Source: Massilia eburnea (GTDB lineage: Bacteria > Pseudomonadota > Gammaproteobacteria > Burkholderiales > Burkholderiaceae_D). Taken from it: DNA of 64,000 nucleotides. A program made the position numbers and the translations under genes. Under the pieces are notes generated by a model. That model was not told the origin of the DNA. It searched no databases and saw only the letters and a program-made list of their open reading frames with translations. Every line of letters begins with the position of its first letter. The stretch's first letter is position 1. Shown here one piece after another: positions 27,119-35,962 of the stretch. The stretch spans positions 191,421-255,420 of the forward strand of contig NZ_WNKX01000004.1 in the NCBI RefSeq assembly GCF_009720745.1, given 5' to 3'.

Positions 27119-28043
27119 TGTCATCAGGAATCATCGCGTCGACAGCCAGGACCTGGCATCGGTATGCGTTGGCCAGGTGCGTTACGCGCCAGCGAAATCG
27201 CTTTGGCTGCTTGGGATGTATGCAGGCGCCGCATATGGCGTGCTTGTGTATCCGCTGCTTCCCGCGATGGTGTTGTTTGCCGGGGCGACGGCTGTTGTCC
27301 TGTTGTTCGGACATTCCCTGGGCAGCCACCGCAAGCTGATTCATAACAGCTTTGCCTGCCCCAAATGGCTTGAGTATTTGCTGGTGTGGCTGGGTGTGCA
27401 GGTCGGCTTGGCCGGGCCGATCGGCTTGCTGCGCCAGCATGAGCTGCGCGACTATGCGCAGCGCCAACGCGACTGCCATCCTTACCTGAGGCACGGCTCC
27501 GGATTTTTAGGCGACGCATGGTGGCAGCTGCACTGCGAGCTGGTGCTCGAGCACCCGCCCGCAATCCGCATCGAGCGGCGAATTGCCGATGACGCGTTCT
27601 ATCGATTCCTGGAGCGCACCTGGATGCTTCAGCAACTGCCGCTGGCGATACTGTTCTACCTGTGGGGCGGTTGGGCCTTCGTTTGCTGGGGCGTCTGCGC
27701 CCGCATTGCAGCCGGTGTGACTGGCCATTGGCTGATCGGCTATTTCGCACACAACCATGGCGAGCTGGCATGTGAAGTCCAGGATGCCGCCGTCCAGGGG
27801 CGCAACATCCGCTGGACGTCGCTCCTGACAATGGGCGAGAGCTGGCACAACAATCACCACGCTTTCCCGCATTCGGCACGGCTTGGCCTGGCGGACGGCG
27901 AATGGGATCCGGGCTGGTGGGCGTTGCGAGTGCTGGAGCACTTCGGCCTGGTGAGGGATTTGCAGCTGCCGGACCGGATTGAAAACAAAAATGGCCTGGA
28001 CCGTTGCCGGTTCAGGCCATTCCTGGTGAATCTTTGGTGGTGA
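27102..28043 (+). CDS. Membrane fatty acid desaturase
   Basis: A 313-aa di-iron membrane desaturase. Hydrophobic segments lie at about 32-70, 90-110 and 180-215. Histidine boxes: GHSLGSHR (H71, H76), a variant middle box QHELRDYAQRQRDCHPY (about 112-128), and the canonical HNNHH (H249, H252, H253) followed by FPHSARLG. It probably introduces a double bond into acyl chains in membrane lipids. It overlaps the ArsR gene by 17 bases. The last 20 or so codons are unusual: they run through the terminator of the opposite-strand tRNA-Met and end inside the tRNA gene (TGA at 28041). Confidence 0.88.
   Translation: MKKIRNVIRNHRVDSQDLASVCVGQVRYAPAKSLWLLGMYAGAAYGVLVYPLLPAMVLFAGATAVVLLFGHSLGSHRKLIHNSFACPKWLEYLLVWLGVQVGLAGPIGLLRQHELRDYAQRQRDCHPYLRHGSGFLGDAWWQLHCELVLEHPPAIRIERRIADDAFYRFLERTWMLQQLPLAILFYLWGGWAFVCWGVCARIAAGVTGHWLIGYFAHNHGELACEVQDAAVQGRNIRWTSLLTMGESWHNNHHAFPHSARLGLADGEWDPGWWALRVLEHFGLVRDLQLPDRIENKNGLDRCRFRPFLVNLWW
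27990..28021 (-). terminator. Terminator of tRNA-Met copy 1, embedded in the desaturase coding end
   Basis: On the minus strand AATGGCCTG / CAGGCCATT form a stem with an inner ACCG/CGGT pairing, followed by TTTTGTTTT. It lies 14 bases beyond the tRNA 3' end and is at the same time read as codons near the desaturase C-terminus on the plus strand. Confidence 0.75.
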
Positions 28044-28111
28044 TAGGTGGACTTGAACCACCGACCCTAGCATTATGAATGCTATGCTCTAACCAACTGA
28101 GCTATATCACC
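28035..28111 (-). tRNA. tRNA-Met (CAT), copy 1
   Basis: A complete 77-nt cloverleaf including encoded CCA. Acceptor stem GGTGATA / TATCACC with discriminator A, D-arm with AGCTCAGTTGGTTAGAGC, anticodon loop TTCATAA (anticodon CAT), T-arm GGTTCAAGTCC. The elongator Met assignment is from overall resemblance to betaproteobacterial tRNA-Met; a CAT anticodon could also be Ile2 after lysidine modification. It is identical to the copy at 29251-29327. Confidence 0.93.
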
Positions 28112-28192
28112 AGAGCCACGCATTATGCGGTACTTCGCCTATACTGTCAACCATTGACAATTTTGCAATCCATGGCTGCAGCCGGCCCGTGG

Positions 28193-29176
28193 TTACTGGC
28201 GATTCTCCTGGGGTCCGGGCTGGACTGAGGCGCTTGGCGGAAGGTGCTTGACCAATTCGGCCACGGCCTCACCGTACTTCATTTTACCGGCCAGGTAAGG
28301 CTGCCAGATTGCGTTGATTGGCTTCACGTACTGGGGCCAGGCGATCGCGTACAGGTTTTTCTTGTCGGCGTATGGCGTGTAGGCGATGCCGTGCGCTGCC
28401 AGCACCTGCCGCGTGGCCTCACCGACGGTGAAAAACTGCAGCACATGCCACAGGTCACCCGCGTCGCGCCCTTGTGCCTGGGCTGCCTTGTCCAGCGCAT
28501 CCATTAGCGGCTGGACGGCGCCTGCATGGGATGCTTCGTGGTACAGCATCTCCAGGGCCGCAAAGCCCTGGTATTCCGCGCTTCCGCTCGGGATGATGGA
28601 ATGCGGTGGCTGGTCAAAGGTGTAGGCGCCCTGGCGCGTTCCGGTCTGCGGTACCACGTCGACACGGATCGAAGGCGGGTAATCCTGGCCGAACCATACG
28701 CTGGCGCGGGCCTGGATCTCGGGTCCGTAGCGCAGGTTCAATTCGCGGACTTTGGCGATCCATTCGCGGTTCATCTGGTCCTGGGCCGGCCATGCCGTGC
28801 GTGCATAAGCGGCTGCGGCGCTGTGCAGGGTGTGGGCCAAGGCTTGTGGAAGGGCCAAGCCTTCCGCATCGCGCCGCTGGTCGTCAGCCGCCAATGTATC
28901 GGTGATATATCCCAATTCATCGTCGAAAACCGGATGGCGCTTGGCGTAGGTTGCGCGGTAATACTCCACGGCGGATTGCAGTTGCTGCATTTCCTGCGGC
29001 GTAGGCTGGGTCTCCCATGCGCTTCGCTGCAAACCATCCGGCCGCTGTGCCGCGTTGTACAGGAAGGAGTGCAGGTTGAGCAGGAAGTTGCTGTGGAAGT
29101 CGAACTGCACCGGCGCAGCGCAGGCTGGCTCGGCGAGAATCAGGGTCAATAGGGCGGTTGCTGCGAGACGGAGCAT
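28193..29176 (-). CDS. Putative secreted gluzincin-like metallopeptidase
   Basis: A 327-aa protein with a signal peptide (about 1-20, ending PACA). The central region has LEMLYHEASHAG, an HExxH zinc motif (H213, E214, H217), and a possible third ligand E253 in FTVGEATR, the spacing expected of gluzincins. No named family is recognised. The first half is helical and polar. It occupies the entire space between two identical tRNA-Met genes, all on the minus strand, and has the neighbours' base composition. Periplasmic protein or peptide cleavage is inferred from the motif only. Confidence 0.7.
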   Translation of the reverse strand: MLRLAATALLTLILAEPACAAPVQFDFHSNFLLNLHSFLYNAAQRPDGLQRSAWETQPTPQEMQQLQSAVEYYRATYAKRHPVFDDELGYITDTLAADDQRRDAEGLALPQALAHTLHSAAAAYARTAWPAQDQMNREWIAKVRELNLRYGPEIQARASVWFGQDYPPSIRVDVVPQTGTRQGAYTFDQPPHSIIPSGSAEYQGFAALEMLYHEASHAGAVQPLMDALDKAAQAQGRDAGDLWHVLQFFTVGEATRQVLAAHGIAYTPYADKKNLYAIAWPQYVKPINAIWQPYLAGKMKYGEAVAELVKHLPPSASVQPGPQENRQ

Positions 29177-29201
29177 GGCTTCTCCTGACAGGTTGTAAAC
29201 G

Positions 29202-29238
29202 AAAAACCCGCAGTGCCATGGTGTGCAATGCGGGTTTT
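29202..29238 (-). terminator. Terminator of tRNA-Met copy 2
   Basis: On the minus strand AAAACCCGCA / TGCGGGTTTT form a 10-bp stem followed by a T5 run, 12 bases beyond the tRNA 3' end and upstream of the metallopeptidase start. Confidence 0.8.
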
Positions 29239-29250
29239 CGCTGAATCCTT

Positions 29251-29327
29251 TGGTGGTGATAGGTGGACTTGAACCACCGACCCTAGCATTATGAATGCTA
29301 TGCTCTAACCAACTGAGCTATATCACC
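29251..29327 (-). tRNA. tRNA-Met (CAT), copy 2
   Basis: A 77-nt tRNA with encoded CCA, base-for-base identical to the copy at 28035-28111 (acceptor GGTGATA/TATCACC, anticodon loop TTCATAA). The identity stops at the tRNA ends apart from a short TTT-rich stretch on the 3' side. It lies 46 bases from the miaA stop codon on the same strand, so it may be transcribed with miaA or from its own promoter. Confidence 0.93.
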
Positions 29328-29374
29328 GCAAGGCCAGCATTATCGGTGCTGGCCGCCGGTATGTCAAGGACTGA

Positions 29375-30328
29375 TTACGCTGTAGCGATTTTTGCAAGCA
29401 CCTGGACCTGCAATTGTTGCGCAGCGTCGGCGGCGCAGCAATCGACCACGATTCTTTCCGGCATGGCGCGCAGCCAGGTTAGCTGGCGCTTACATAGTTG
29501 GCGGGTGGCGATGATGCCGGTTTCGCGCATGGCGGTGTAGTCGATCGTGCCATCCAGGTATTCCCAGGCCTGGCGATATCCGACGCAGCGGATCGACGGC
29601 AAGCCAAGGTGCAGGTCGCCGCGCGCGCGCAGGGTTTTCACTTCGTCCAGGAAGCCGGCATCGAGCATGATGTCGAAGCGGCGCGCGATGCGTTCGTGCA
29701 GCCAGGCGCGGTCGGATGGTTCCAAGGCGAAGGACGCCAGGTCGAACGGCAACTCCTCCTTTTCGCGCTGGGCCAATAGTTCGGACATCGGTTTGCCGGA
29801 CAGGGCGTAAATTTCCAGTGCACGCTGGATGCGTTGGGCGTCCGCGGGCTTGAGGCGGGCGGCGGTTTGGGGATCAACCTGCGCCAGGCGCGCGTGCATG
29901 GCGGGCCAGCCGATGCGCGATGCTTCTTGGTCGAGCTGGGCGCGCAGGGCGGCGTCGGCGCCCGGCAGGTCGTCCAGGCCGTCGGACAATCCCTTGTAGT
30001 ACAGCATGGTGCCGCCGACCAGCAGCGGGACCTTGCCACGCGCGCTGATCTCAGCGACCAGGCGCAGCGTATCGGTGCGGAACTGGGCCACCGAATACGA
30101 ATCCAGCGGATCGATGATGTCGATCAGGTGGTGCGGTACGGCGGCCAGCTCTTCTTTCGAAGGCTTGGCGGTGCCGATATCCATCCCGCGATAAACCAGG
30201 GCGGAATCGACGGAGATGATTTCGCAAGGTACTTGCTGGGCGATGGCCAGAGCGGCGGCGGTCTTGCCGGACGCGGTCGGCCCCATGATGGCGACCGCCA
30301 GCGGGCGCTTGTCGGACTGCTCGTTCAT
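29375..30328 (-). CDS. miaA: tRNA dimethylallyltransferase
   Basis: A 317-aa enzyme transferring a dimethylallyl group to A37 of UNN-reading tRNAs; MiaB (8.9 kb) then methylthiolates the product. The P-loop is GPTASGKT at residues 16-23, followed by [19 protein letters not shown], the family signature. The start at 30328 is preferred over an open upstream extension with no family similarity. It starts 4 bases after the mutL stop codon, so it is the second gene of a mutL-miaA operon, as in many proteobacteria. Confidence 0.96.
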   Translation of the reverse strand: MNEQSDKRPLAVAIMGPTASGKTAAALAIAQQVPCEIISVDSALVYRGMDIGTAKPSKEELAAVPHHLIDIIDPLDSYSVAQFRTDTLRLVAEISARGKVPLLVGGTMLYYKGLSDGLDDLPGADAALRAQLDQEASRIGWPAMHARLAQVDPQTAARLKPADAQRIQRALEIYALSGKPMSELLAQREKEELPFDLASFALEPSDRAWLHERIARRFDIMLDAGFLDEVKTLRARGDLHLGLPSIRCVGYRQAWEYLDGTIDYTAMRETGIIATRQLCKRQLTWLRAMPERIVVDCCAADAAQQLQVQVLAKIATA

Positions 30329-30332
30329 TCGC

Positions 30333-32270
30333 TTACTGCCCGCGCAGGAAGAGTTTATCCAGCGCGTTGATGTCGATCTGCACCCAGGTTGGGCGGCCGT
30401 GGTTGCACTGGTCGGCGCGTTCGGTCGCTTCCATATGGCGCAGCAGGGCATTCATTTCCGGCACCGCCAGGATACGGTTGGCGCGCACGGCGGTGTGGCA
30501 GGCCAGGGTGCCGAGCAGCTCGTTGCGGCGCTCGATCAAGACGCGCGAACCGCCGTATTCACGCACGTCGCGGATCACGTCGCGCGCGAGGGTCTGGGCG
30601 TCGGCGTTCTTCAGCAAGGCCGGGACGGCGCGCACGGCAAGCGTTGTTGGCGACATCACGGCGATGTCGAAGCCCAGGGTTTTCAGCGTATCGCCATGTT
30701 CCTGCACCGTACCCACTTCCACCGCGTCGGCGTAGAAAGTGACGGGGATCAGCAGGTTCTGCACCGACATTTCGGTGCCGTCGATCTGGGCATCCAGCGC
30801 GTTCTTCAACTGTTCATACAGGATGCGCTCATGGGCGGCATGCATATCCACCAGCACCAGGCCTTTGCTGTTCTGGGCCAGGATGTAGATGCCATGCAGC
30901 TGCGCGAGTGCGAAACCGAGCGGGAATTCTTCACCGGCCATTTGCGCTGACGATGCGGCAATCGGCGCCGCTTGCGGCAGCGCGTAGTCGGACGTCGCGC
31001 GGAAACCGTTGCCGCCTTCCGCCGCATTGGCGCCGGGGACCAAGCTGTCGCGCGAGTCGTTGGACCACAGGGCGCCGTAGCGTTCCGTGCTCTGGGCGAC
31101 ACCGCCGCCATTGCCGGCGCCGCCGAATGGCGATGGCGAAAACGTCGGGCGGTATTCGGGGTTCAGGATGGAGCCGAAGCTGGTCTGTTGCTGCGGGCGC
31201 CATACCGGGCCGGTAGCCTGCAGGCTTTCAGCCGCCGGCAGCGGCGAAGGCACGCTGCCGTGTGAAGTGGCCGATGTGGCGGCCAGCGCGCGCTGCACGG
31301 CATGGAACACGAACTGGTGCACCGCGCGGCCGTCGCGGAAACGCACTTCGATTTTCGAAGGGTGCACGTTCACGTCCACCAGCGCCGGGTCGAGGTCGAG
31401 CGCCAGCACATAGGATGGATAACGGTCCCCATGCAATACGTCTTCATACGCGGCGCGCACAGCATGCACCAGCAGCTTGTCGCGTACGAAGCGGCCGTTG
31501 ACGTAGAAGTACTGGCTGTCGGCGCGGCCCTTCGATGCGGTCGGCAGGCCGGCAAAACCGTGGATGCGCAGCACGCCCGAGCCTTCGTCCAGCGCCAGGC
31601 GCGCTTCTTCGAAGGCGCTGCCCAGGATCTGGGCGCTGCGCTTGGCCATGTCGCTGACCATCCAGTGGTCGACGGTCTTGCCGTTGTGGCTCAGGGTGAA
31701 CGATACGTCGGGACGCGCCAGGGCGATGCGGCGCACCACTTCCGCGCAGTGGCCGAACTCGGTCTGTTCGGATTTCAGGAATTTGCGGCGCGCGGGGGTG
31801 TTGAAATACAGGTCGCGCACGTCGATGGTGGTGCCGGGGGCGCCGGAGGAGGGCACGACTGTGCCTTCGTGCGAGCCTTCCAGCTCCCAGGCGTGGGCGC
31901 CGTCGGCGGTGCGCGAGGTCAGGGTGACGGCGGCGACGGAGGCGATCGAGGCCAGCGCTTCGCCGCGGAAGCCGAGGGTGCCGACGTTTTCCAGGTCGTC
32001 CAGCGAGGCGATCTTGGACGTGGCGTGGCGCGCCAGGGCCAGGGGCATCTGGTCGGGCGGGATGCCGCGGCCGTTGTCAGTAATGCAAATGCGTTTGACG
32101 CCGCCTTCTTCCAGCCGCACGGTGATCTGGGTGGAACCGGCGTCCAGGGCGTTTTCCAGCAGCTCCTTGACGACTGCGGATGGACGTTCCACTACCTCGC
32201 CGGCGGCGATCTGGGAAATCAGTTGGTCGGGGAGGGCCCTGATCGGGCGAGGCGGGTTTGGCGCGTTCAT
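30333..32270 (-). CDS. mutL: DNA mismatch repair protein MutL, with endonuclease-type motif
   Basis: A 645-aa GHKL ATPase. Motif I is [12 protein letters not shown], motif II DNGRGI and motif [14 protein letters not shown] Gly/Pro/Ser-rich linker runs about 340-440, followed by the dimerisation domain. The C-terminal domain has [12 protein letters not shown], which fits the DQHA-x2-E-x4-E metal motif of endonuclease-type MutL, and CNHGRP near the end. Unlike the E. coli protein this one may nick DNA itself. It is co-transcribed with miaA. A tandem palindromic repeat lies upstream. Confidence 0.96.
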   Translation of the reverse strand: MNAPNPPRPIRALPDQLISQIAAGEVVERPSAVVKELLENALDAGSTQITVRLEEGGVKRICITDNGRGIPPDQMPLALARHATSKIASLDDLENVGTLGFRGEALASIASVAAVTLTSRTADGAHAWELEGSHEGTVVPSSGAPGTTIDVRDLYFNTPARRKFLKSEQTEFGHCAEVVRRIALARPDVSFTLSHNGKTVDHWMVSDMAKRSAQILGSAFEEARLALDEGSGVLRIHGFAGLPTASKGRADSQYFYVNGRFVRDKLLVHAVRAAYEDVLHGDRYPSYVLALDLDPALVDVNVHPSKIEVRFRDGRAVHQFVFHAVQRALAATSATSHGSVPSPLPAAESLQATGPVWRPQQQTSFGSILNPEYRPTFSPSPFGGAGNGGGVAQSTERYGALWSNDSRDSLVPGANAAEGGNGFRATSDYALPQAAPIAASSAQMAGEEFPLGFALAQLHGIYILAQNSKGLVLVDMHAAHERILYEQLKNALDAQIDGTEMSVQNLLIPVTFYADAVEVGTVQEHGDTLKTLGFDIAVMSPTTLAVRAVPALLKNADAQTLARDVIRDVREYGGSRVLIERRNELLGTLACHTAVRANRILAVPEMNALLRHMEATERADQCNHGRPTWVQIDINALDKLFLRGQ

Positions 32271-32291
32271 GGGCAGGATTATAACGGTAGC

Positions 32292-32421
32292 CAGTGGTGC
32301 CAGGCCCCAACACGCAACACGCTGCGCGTGTCACATGTCGGGTACTGACCCCAGTTAGTCAGTGGTGTCAGGCCCCAACACGCAACACGCTGCGCGTGTC
32401 GCATGTCGGGTGCTGACCCCA
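32292..32421. repeat. Tandem pair of 62-bp palindromic intergenic elements
   Basis: Two copies, 32292-32353 and 32360-32421, differ at 3 of 62 positions. Each has CAGGCCCC near one end and CTGACCCC at the other, with ACACGC/GCGTGT inside, so each can fold into a long imperfect hairpin; on the minus strand it begins GGGGTCAG. They fill the space between the PPIase 3' end and the mutL start. The GGGGTCAG core recurs at 44.1 and 48.3 kb. Confidence 0.88.
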
Positions 32422-32426
32422 ATAAG

Positions 32427-33332
32427 TTATTTAGTTTCGCGTACCGGGATCGGCACGTTGCACAGGTCGACATGGCCTGCGGCGTACTTGGTCCATGGCC
32501 CGCCGCGGTTGCGCTGGGCTTCGGTCACGGCCTTGAAGCTGGCCGAGTCGGTGCGCATCACTTCAAATTTCGAGCGTTCCGCTTCCGGCACGTCGGCGGC
32601 CAGTTTGACCGACTTGATCGGCACCCAGTTCTCTTCCTTCTCGAACATGCCCATCGGCGCGGGGCCGCGCGGCAGCACGGACAGCAGCGGCATGCCGCTC
32701 ACAACGCGTCCCACGACGGTGATATTGCGGTCCAGGTGGCGTGGCGAATTGCCAATCACGGCGTACAGGGTGCCGCCGTTGCCGCTGTCGGACTCATTGC
32801 CGCGTGCCACGCCCACCATGCCGTAGCAGTGCGCCAGCCAGGTCTGGCCGGTCTTGGGATCGCGTGCGGCGGGGAAGCCATTCGAGTGGCCAACCTGCGG
32901 CGCATAGCCATCCTTGTCCGGCATGCGGGTGAACTGGGTGTCGTTCTTCATCGGCACCGTGAATTCCTGTTCCAGCTTGGCCTTGGCGGTGCCCAGCGAT
33001 TTTGGCTTTTCCTCGTTCGGATCGCCCCATTGCACTACCCAGTTGTCCTGCGAGCGGTAGATCCACAGGCCATCCCAGTAGCCTTCCGTGGCCATGGTGC
33101 GGATATTGGCGATGTGGTTCGGCGCAAAGGCAGGCGCCAGTTCGATGATCACGCGGCCGGCAGGCAAGTCCATGTAGAGGGTGTTGGCCGGGTCCAGCTG
33201 GCGCCACTCGGCAGGCTTGGACGACTTGATGATGTCGCTGACGGTGGGCTTGGGCGGCAATTCCTTGAGGGGCGCTGCCATGGTGGCCAGGGGTAGGGCC
33301 AGCGCAAGTGCGGCGGGCAAATAGGACTTCAC
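32427..33332 (-). CDS. Periplasmic cyclophilin-type peptidyl-prolyl isomerase
   Basis: A 301-aa protein: signal peptide (about 1-19, ending TMAA), then a divergent cyclophilin domain (about 45-240) containing VIIELAPAFAPNHIANIRTM, GYWDGLWIYRSQDNWVVQWGD and a late GNSPRHLDRNITVVGRVVSG. It is longer than PpiA and has extra loops. It would catalyse prolyl isomerisation of exported proteins. Its promoter region is shared with the divergent DedA gene (109 bp). The palindromic tandem repeat follows its stop codon. Confidence 0.88.
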   Translation of the reverse strand: MKSYLPAALALALPLATMAAPLKELPPKPTVSDIIKSSKPAEWRQLDPANTLYMDLPAGRVIIELAPAFAPNHIANIRTMATEGYWDGLWIYRSQDNWVVQWGDPNEEKPKSLGTAKAKLEQEFTVPMKNDTQFTRMPDKDGYAPQVGHSNGFPAARDPKTGQTWLAHCYGMVGVARGNESDSGNGGTLYAVIGNSPRHLDRNITVVGRVVSGMPLLSVLPRGPAPMGMFEKEENWVPIKSVKLAADVPEAERSKFEVMRTDSASFKAVTEAQRNRGGPWTKYAAGHVDLCNVPIPVRETK

Positions 33333-33441
33333 TGATGTCTCCTTCGTGGGGTTTCTAAGCAGGTTCTAAGTTGCCGGGCAATTTTAGCCTGTAAGATAGA
33401 CAGTTTGGTATGATTCCCGCCGCAACCTTTTGGGATAAATA

Positions 33442-34086
33442 ATGGATTTCGTTCAATTGCTGGACATGTTGGTCCACGTGGACCGTGCGATGGGTACTTT
33501 GCTTGCCCAGTACGGTATGTATGTCTATGCACTGCTGTTTGCCATCGTGTTCTGCGAAACCGGCCTGGTAGTACTGTTCTTCTTCCCCGGCGATACCTTG
33601 CTGTTCATCGGCGGTGCATTCTGCGCTACCGGCGAAATGAATCTCGGCCTGCTGATGTTCCTGCTGTCGACTGCCGCAATCTTGGGCAACACCACCAATT
33701 ACTGGATTGGCGAAGCGATCGGACAGCGCGTGTTCACCCACGACTACCGCTGGATCAACAAGGAAGCCCTCAGCCGCACTCACGAATTCTTCGAGAAGCA
33801 TGGCGGCAAAACCATCATCCTGGCGCGTTTCGTACCGGTGGTGCGTACCTTCGCCCCGTTCGTGGCCGGCGTGTCGGACATGACCCATACGCGCTTCCAG
33901 ATGTTCAACGTCACCGGGGCCGTGGCCTGGGTGGTGTCGCTGTGCGTGGCTGGTTATATCTTCGGCAATACGCCTTTCGTGCGCGACCACCTGAGCGCCA
34001 TTGTGCTGTTCGGTGTGGGCGTGGCAGTGGTGCCGATCGCGCTGGGCGGGGCATGGAAACTCGTCCGCCGCATGCTGAAGCGTTAG
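33442..34086 (+). CDS. DedA-family membrane protein
   Basis: A 214-aa SNARE-associated/DedA inner-membrane protein with about five hydrophobic segments. The family signature is clear: ETGLVVLFFFPGDTLLFIGG and, later, FFEKHGGKTIILARFVPVVR followed by FAPFVAGVSDM. DedA proteins are linked to undecaprenyl-phosphate or phospholipid flipping and membrane homeostasis. It is divergent from the PPIase gene and followed by a secreted carbonic anhydrase gene 66 bases away on the same strand. Confidence 0.94.
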   Translation: MDFVQLLDMLVHVDRAMGTLLAQYGMYVYALLFAIVFCETGLVVLFFFPGDTLLFIGGAFCATGEMNLGLLMFLLSTAAILGNTTNYWIGEAIGQRVFTHDYRWINKEALSRTHEFFEKHGGKTIILARFVPVVRTFAPFVAGVSDMTHTRFQMFNVTGAVAWVVSLCVAGYIFGNTPFVRDHLSAIVLFGVGVAVVPIALGGAWKLVRRMLKR

Positions 34087-34152
34087 GCCGCTCTCAAGTT
34101 TTCCCCCTGCGCAACCGTTAACCGGAGAAACAGTCTCTCCTCCGGATTTAAC

Positions 34153-35229
34153 ATGCGTAACTTGATCGCCCTGTCGGCCTGTTGTCTTGTCATCGGGACA
34201 GCAGGCGCCGCCGATCCAATCGTCCCGCCGCCCAAAGGCGTTCCCAATATTCGCCCGAACCTGGCGGCCGCCGCTGCAGCCGACAAGGCGAATATGGAAA
34301 AGGATGCCAAGCCTGCCGACAAGGCTGCGGAAAAGCCCAAGTACATTCCGCCGCAGAAGAAGAGCGCCGCCGCCCAGCGTGAGGAGGAGGCGCGCACCGA
34401 GCAGGAACTGTCGGAAAAGATCGCCCAGCGGCTGGCCGAAATGAAGGCCAACCAGGCCGCCCGCATGGCCGCAGCCGAAAAGGCGCGCAAGCAGAAAGCC
34501 GCCAAGGTCGCCGCTGCGGAGGCAGCAGCCAAGGCGCCGCCGCCAAAGGTGTACGGTACCCACTGGTCGTATGAAGGCGAATCCGGCCCTGCCAACTGGT
34601 CAAAGATCAACTCCGACTGGGCCAAGTGCTCGATTGGCAGCCGCCAGTCGCCGATCGATATCCGCGACGGCATGAAGGTGGACCTGGAACAGATCGCCTT
34701 CGACTACCATCCCTCCGGCTTTAACGTGACCGACAACGGCCATACCGTGCAGGTGATGGTCGCCCCCGGGAATTACCTGAGCGTGGCGGGCCGCACTTAC
34801 GAGCTGCAGCAATTCCACTTCCACCGTCCAGCGGAAGAACGCGTCAACGGCAAGGGTTTCGAGATGGTGGTGCACCTGGTGCACAAGGATCCGGAAGGCC
34901 ACCTGGCGGTGCTGGCGCTGCTGCTCGAGCGCGGCAAGCCGCAGCAGACCATCCAGACCGTGTGGAACAACCTGCCGCTGGAAAAAGGCGATACGGCCAC
35001 GCCGACCATCGTGCTGGACCCGAACGACATGCTGCCGCAGCGCCGCGACTATTACACCTTCATGGGGTCGCTGACCACGCCGCCTTGCACCGAGGGCGTA
35101 TTGTGGATGGTGATGAAGGAACCGGTGCAGGCTTCACCGGCGCAATTGGCTTTGTTCAGCCGCCTGTATCCTTTCAACGCACGTCCGATCCAGGCCAGCT
35201 CCGGCCGTATGATCAAGGAATCAAACTGA
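34153..35229 (+). CDS. Secreted alpha-carbonic anhydrase with a long Ala/Lys-rich N-terminal extension
   Basis: A 358-aa protein: signal peptide (about 1-20), then about 110 residues rich in Ala, Lys and Glu (21-132) predicted as helical or coiled, and then an alpha-type carbonic anhydrase domain (133-355). Zinc ligands are H222, H224 (FHFHRP) and H241 (VVHLVH); SRQSPIDI and SLTTPPCTE are also diagnostic. It would interconvert CO2 and bicarbonate in the periplasm. The extension is much longer than in typical bacterial enzymes and could tether it to the envelope. The 3' end overlaps the convergent mutarotase gene by 17 bases. Confidence 0.93.
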   Translation: MRNLIALSACCLVIGTAGAADPIVPPPKGVPNIRPNLAAAAAADKANMEKDAKPADKAAEKPKYIPPQKKSAAAQREEEARTEQELSEKIAQRLAEMKANQAARMAAAEKARKQKAAKVAAAEAAAKAPPPKVYGTHWSYEGESGPANWSKINSDWAKCSIGSRQSPIDIRDGMKVDLEQIAFDYHPSGFNVTDNGHTVQVMVAPGNYLSVAGRTYELQQFHFHRPAEERVNGKGFEMVVHLVHKDPEGHLAVLALLLERGKPQQTIQTVWNNLPLEKGDTATPTIVLDPNDMLPQRRDYYTFMGSLTTPPCTEGVLWMVMKEPVQASPAQLALFSRLYPFNARPIQASSGRMIKESN

Positions 35230-35953
35230 TGGTGTGAAGGCCGGCCCATTCGGCGCCGGCCGCCAGCACCTGCTTGTCCACGCAGGCAGGCTCGATGCAG
35301 ACGAAGCGGCGGTATTCTTCGTCTGCCATGTCGGCGATGGCCGCCGCACCTTCTGCACCCGGATTCCACACCACCCATTCCGAAAAGCCTTGCTGTTCCA
35401 GCAGCAGCACGCCGGCGCCGGTATCCAGGCGCAGCTGCGGCGTGGCGGGGCGGATATCGTCCAGCGCGCCGGTGAAGGGCATGCCGTCCACTTTGGCGCT
35501 GGTGAATTCCGTCACTGCGAAATAAGAGTGCAGGGCGCCGGCCCAGCTGAAATCCTGCTGGCCCGTATTGCGCACGGTGTAGCGCATTTCCAGCGCGTTG
35601 CCGCGCAGCGTGAAGCGCAGGCGCAGCTCGAAGGCACGCGGCCAGGACTGGAAGTGGTTGCGCGGCAGGTCGGTCTGGGCCAGGGCGAATTCGGCCCAAT
35701 CGTTGGCTTGCTCGGCAAGCCGCCAGGTGGCCGTGCGGGCAAAGCCATGGCGCAGGCCGTCGCCGCGCGTGGCGAACTGGGGGAAGATGACGGGCACGCC
35801 GCCGCGAATGGCGGCGCTGCCGTCAAGCGCTGAACGCTGGCTGAGGAACAGGCGCTCCTTGCCATCCGCAGTCTGCCACGACATCAAATGTGCGCCGAAG
35901 AGTGAAATGCTGGCTTCGGCGCCTTCGGGAGTGGAGATGCGAACTTCGTTCAT
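35213..35953 (-). CDS. D-hexose-6-phosphate mutarotase
   Basis: A 246-aa YeaD-type aldose-1-epimerase family protein. Conserved elements are RGGVPVIFPQF, HGFARTATW (catalytic His), HSYFAV and VVWNPG, with an acidic residue in FVCIEPACV as the likely base. It equilibrates anomers of glucose-6-phosphate or similar hexose phosphates in the cytoplasm. It is downstream of amiC-tsaE on the same strand with only a 9-base gap from amiC, so probably in the same transcript. The end overlaps the carbonic anhydrase end by 17 bases. Confidence 0.92.
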   Translation of the reverse strand: MNEVRISTPEGAEASISLFGAHLMSWQTADGKERLFLSQRSALDGSAAIRGGVPVIFPQFATRGDGLRHGFARTATWRLAEQANDWAEFALAQTDLPRNHFQSWPRAFELRLRFTLRGNALEMRYTVRNTGQQDFSWAGALHSYFAVTEFTSAKVDGMPFTGALDDIRPATPQLRLDTGAGVLLLEQQGFSEWVVWNPGAEGAAAIADMADEEYRRFVCIEPACVDKQVLAAGAEWAGLHTISLIP

Positions 35954-35962
35954 GCTGGGTCC

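Noticed and set aside
28193-29176. The metallopeptidase as a prophage or insertion-sequence gene
   Set aside because: Its composition matches its neighbours and there is no integrase or transposase; only the flanking identical tRNAs hint at mobility.
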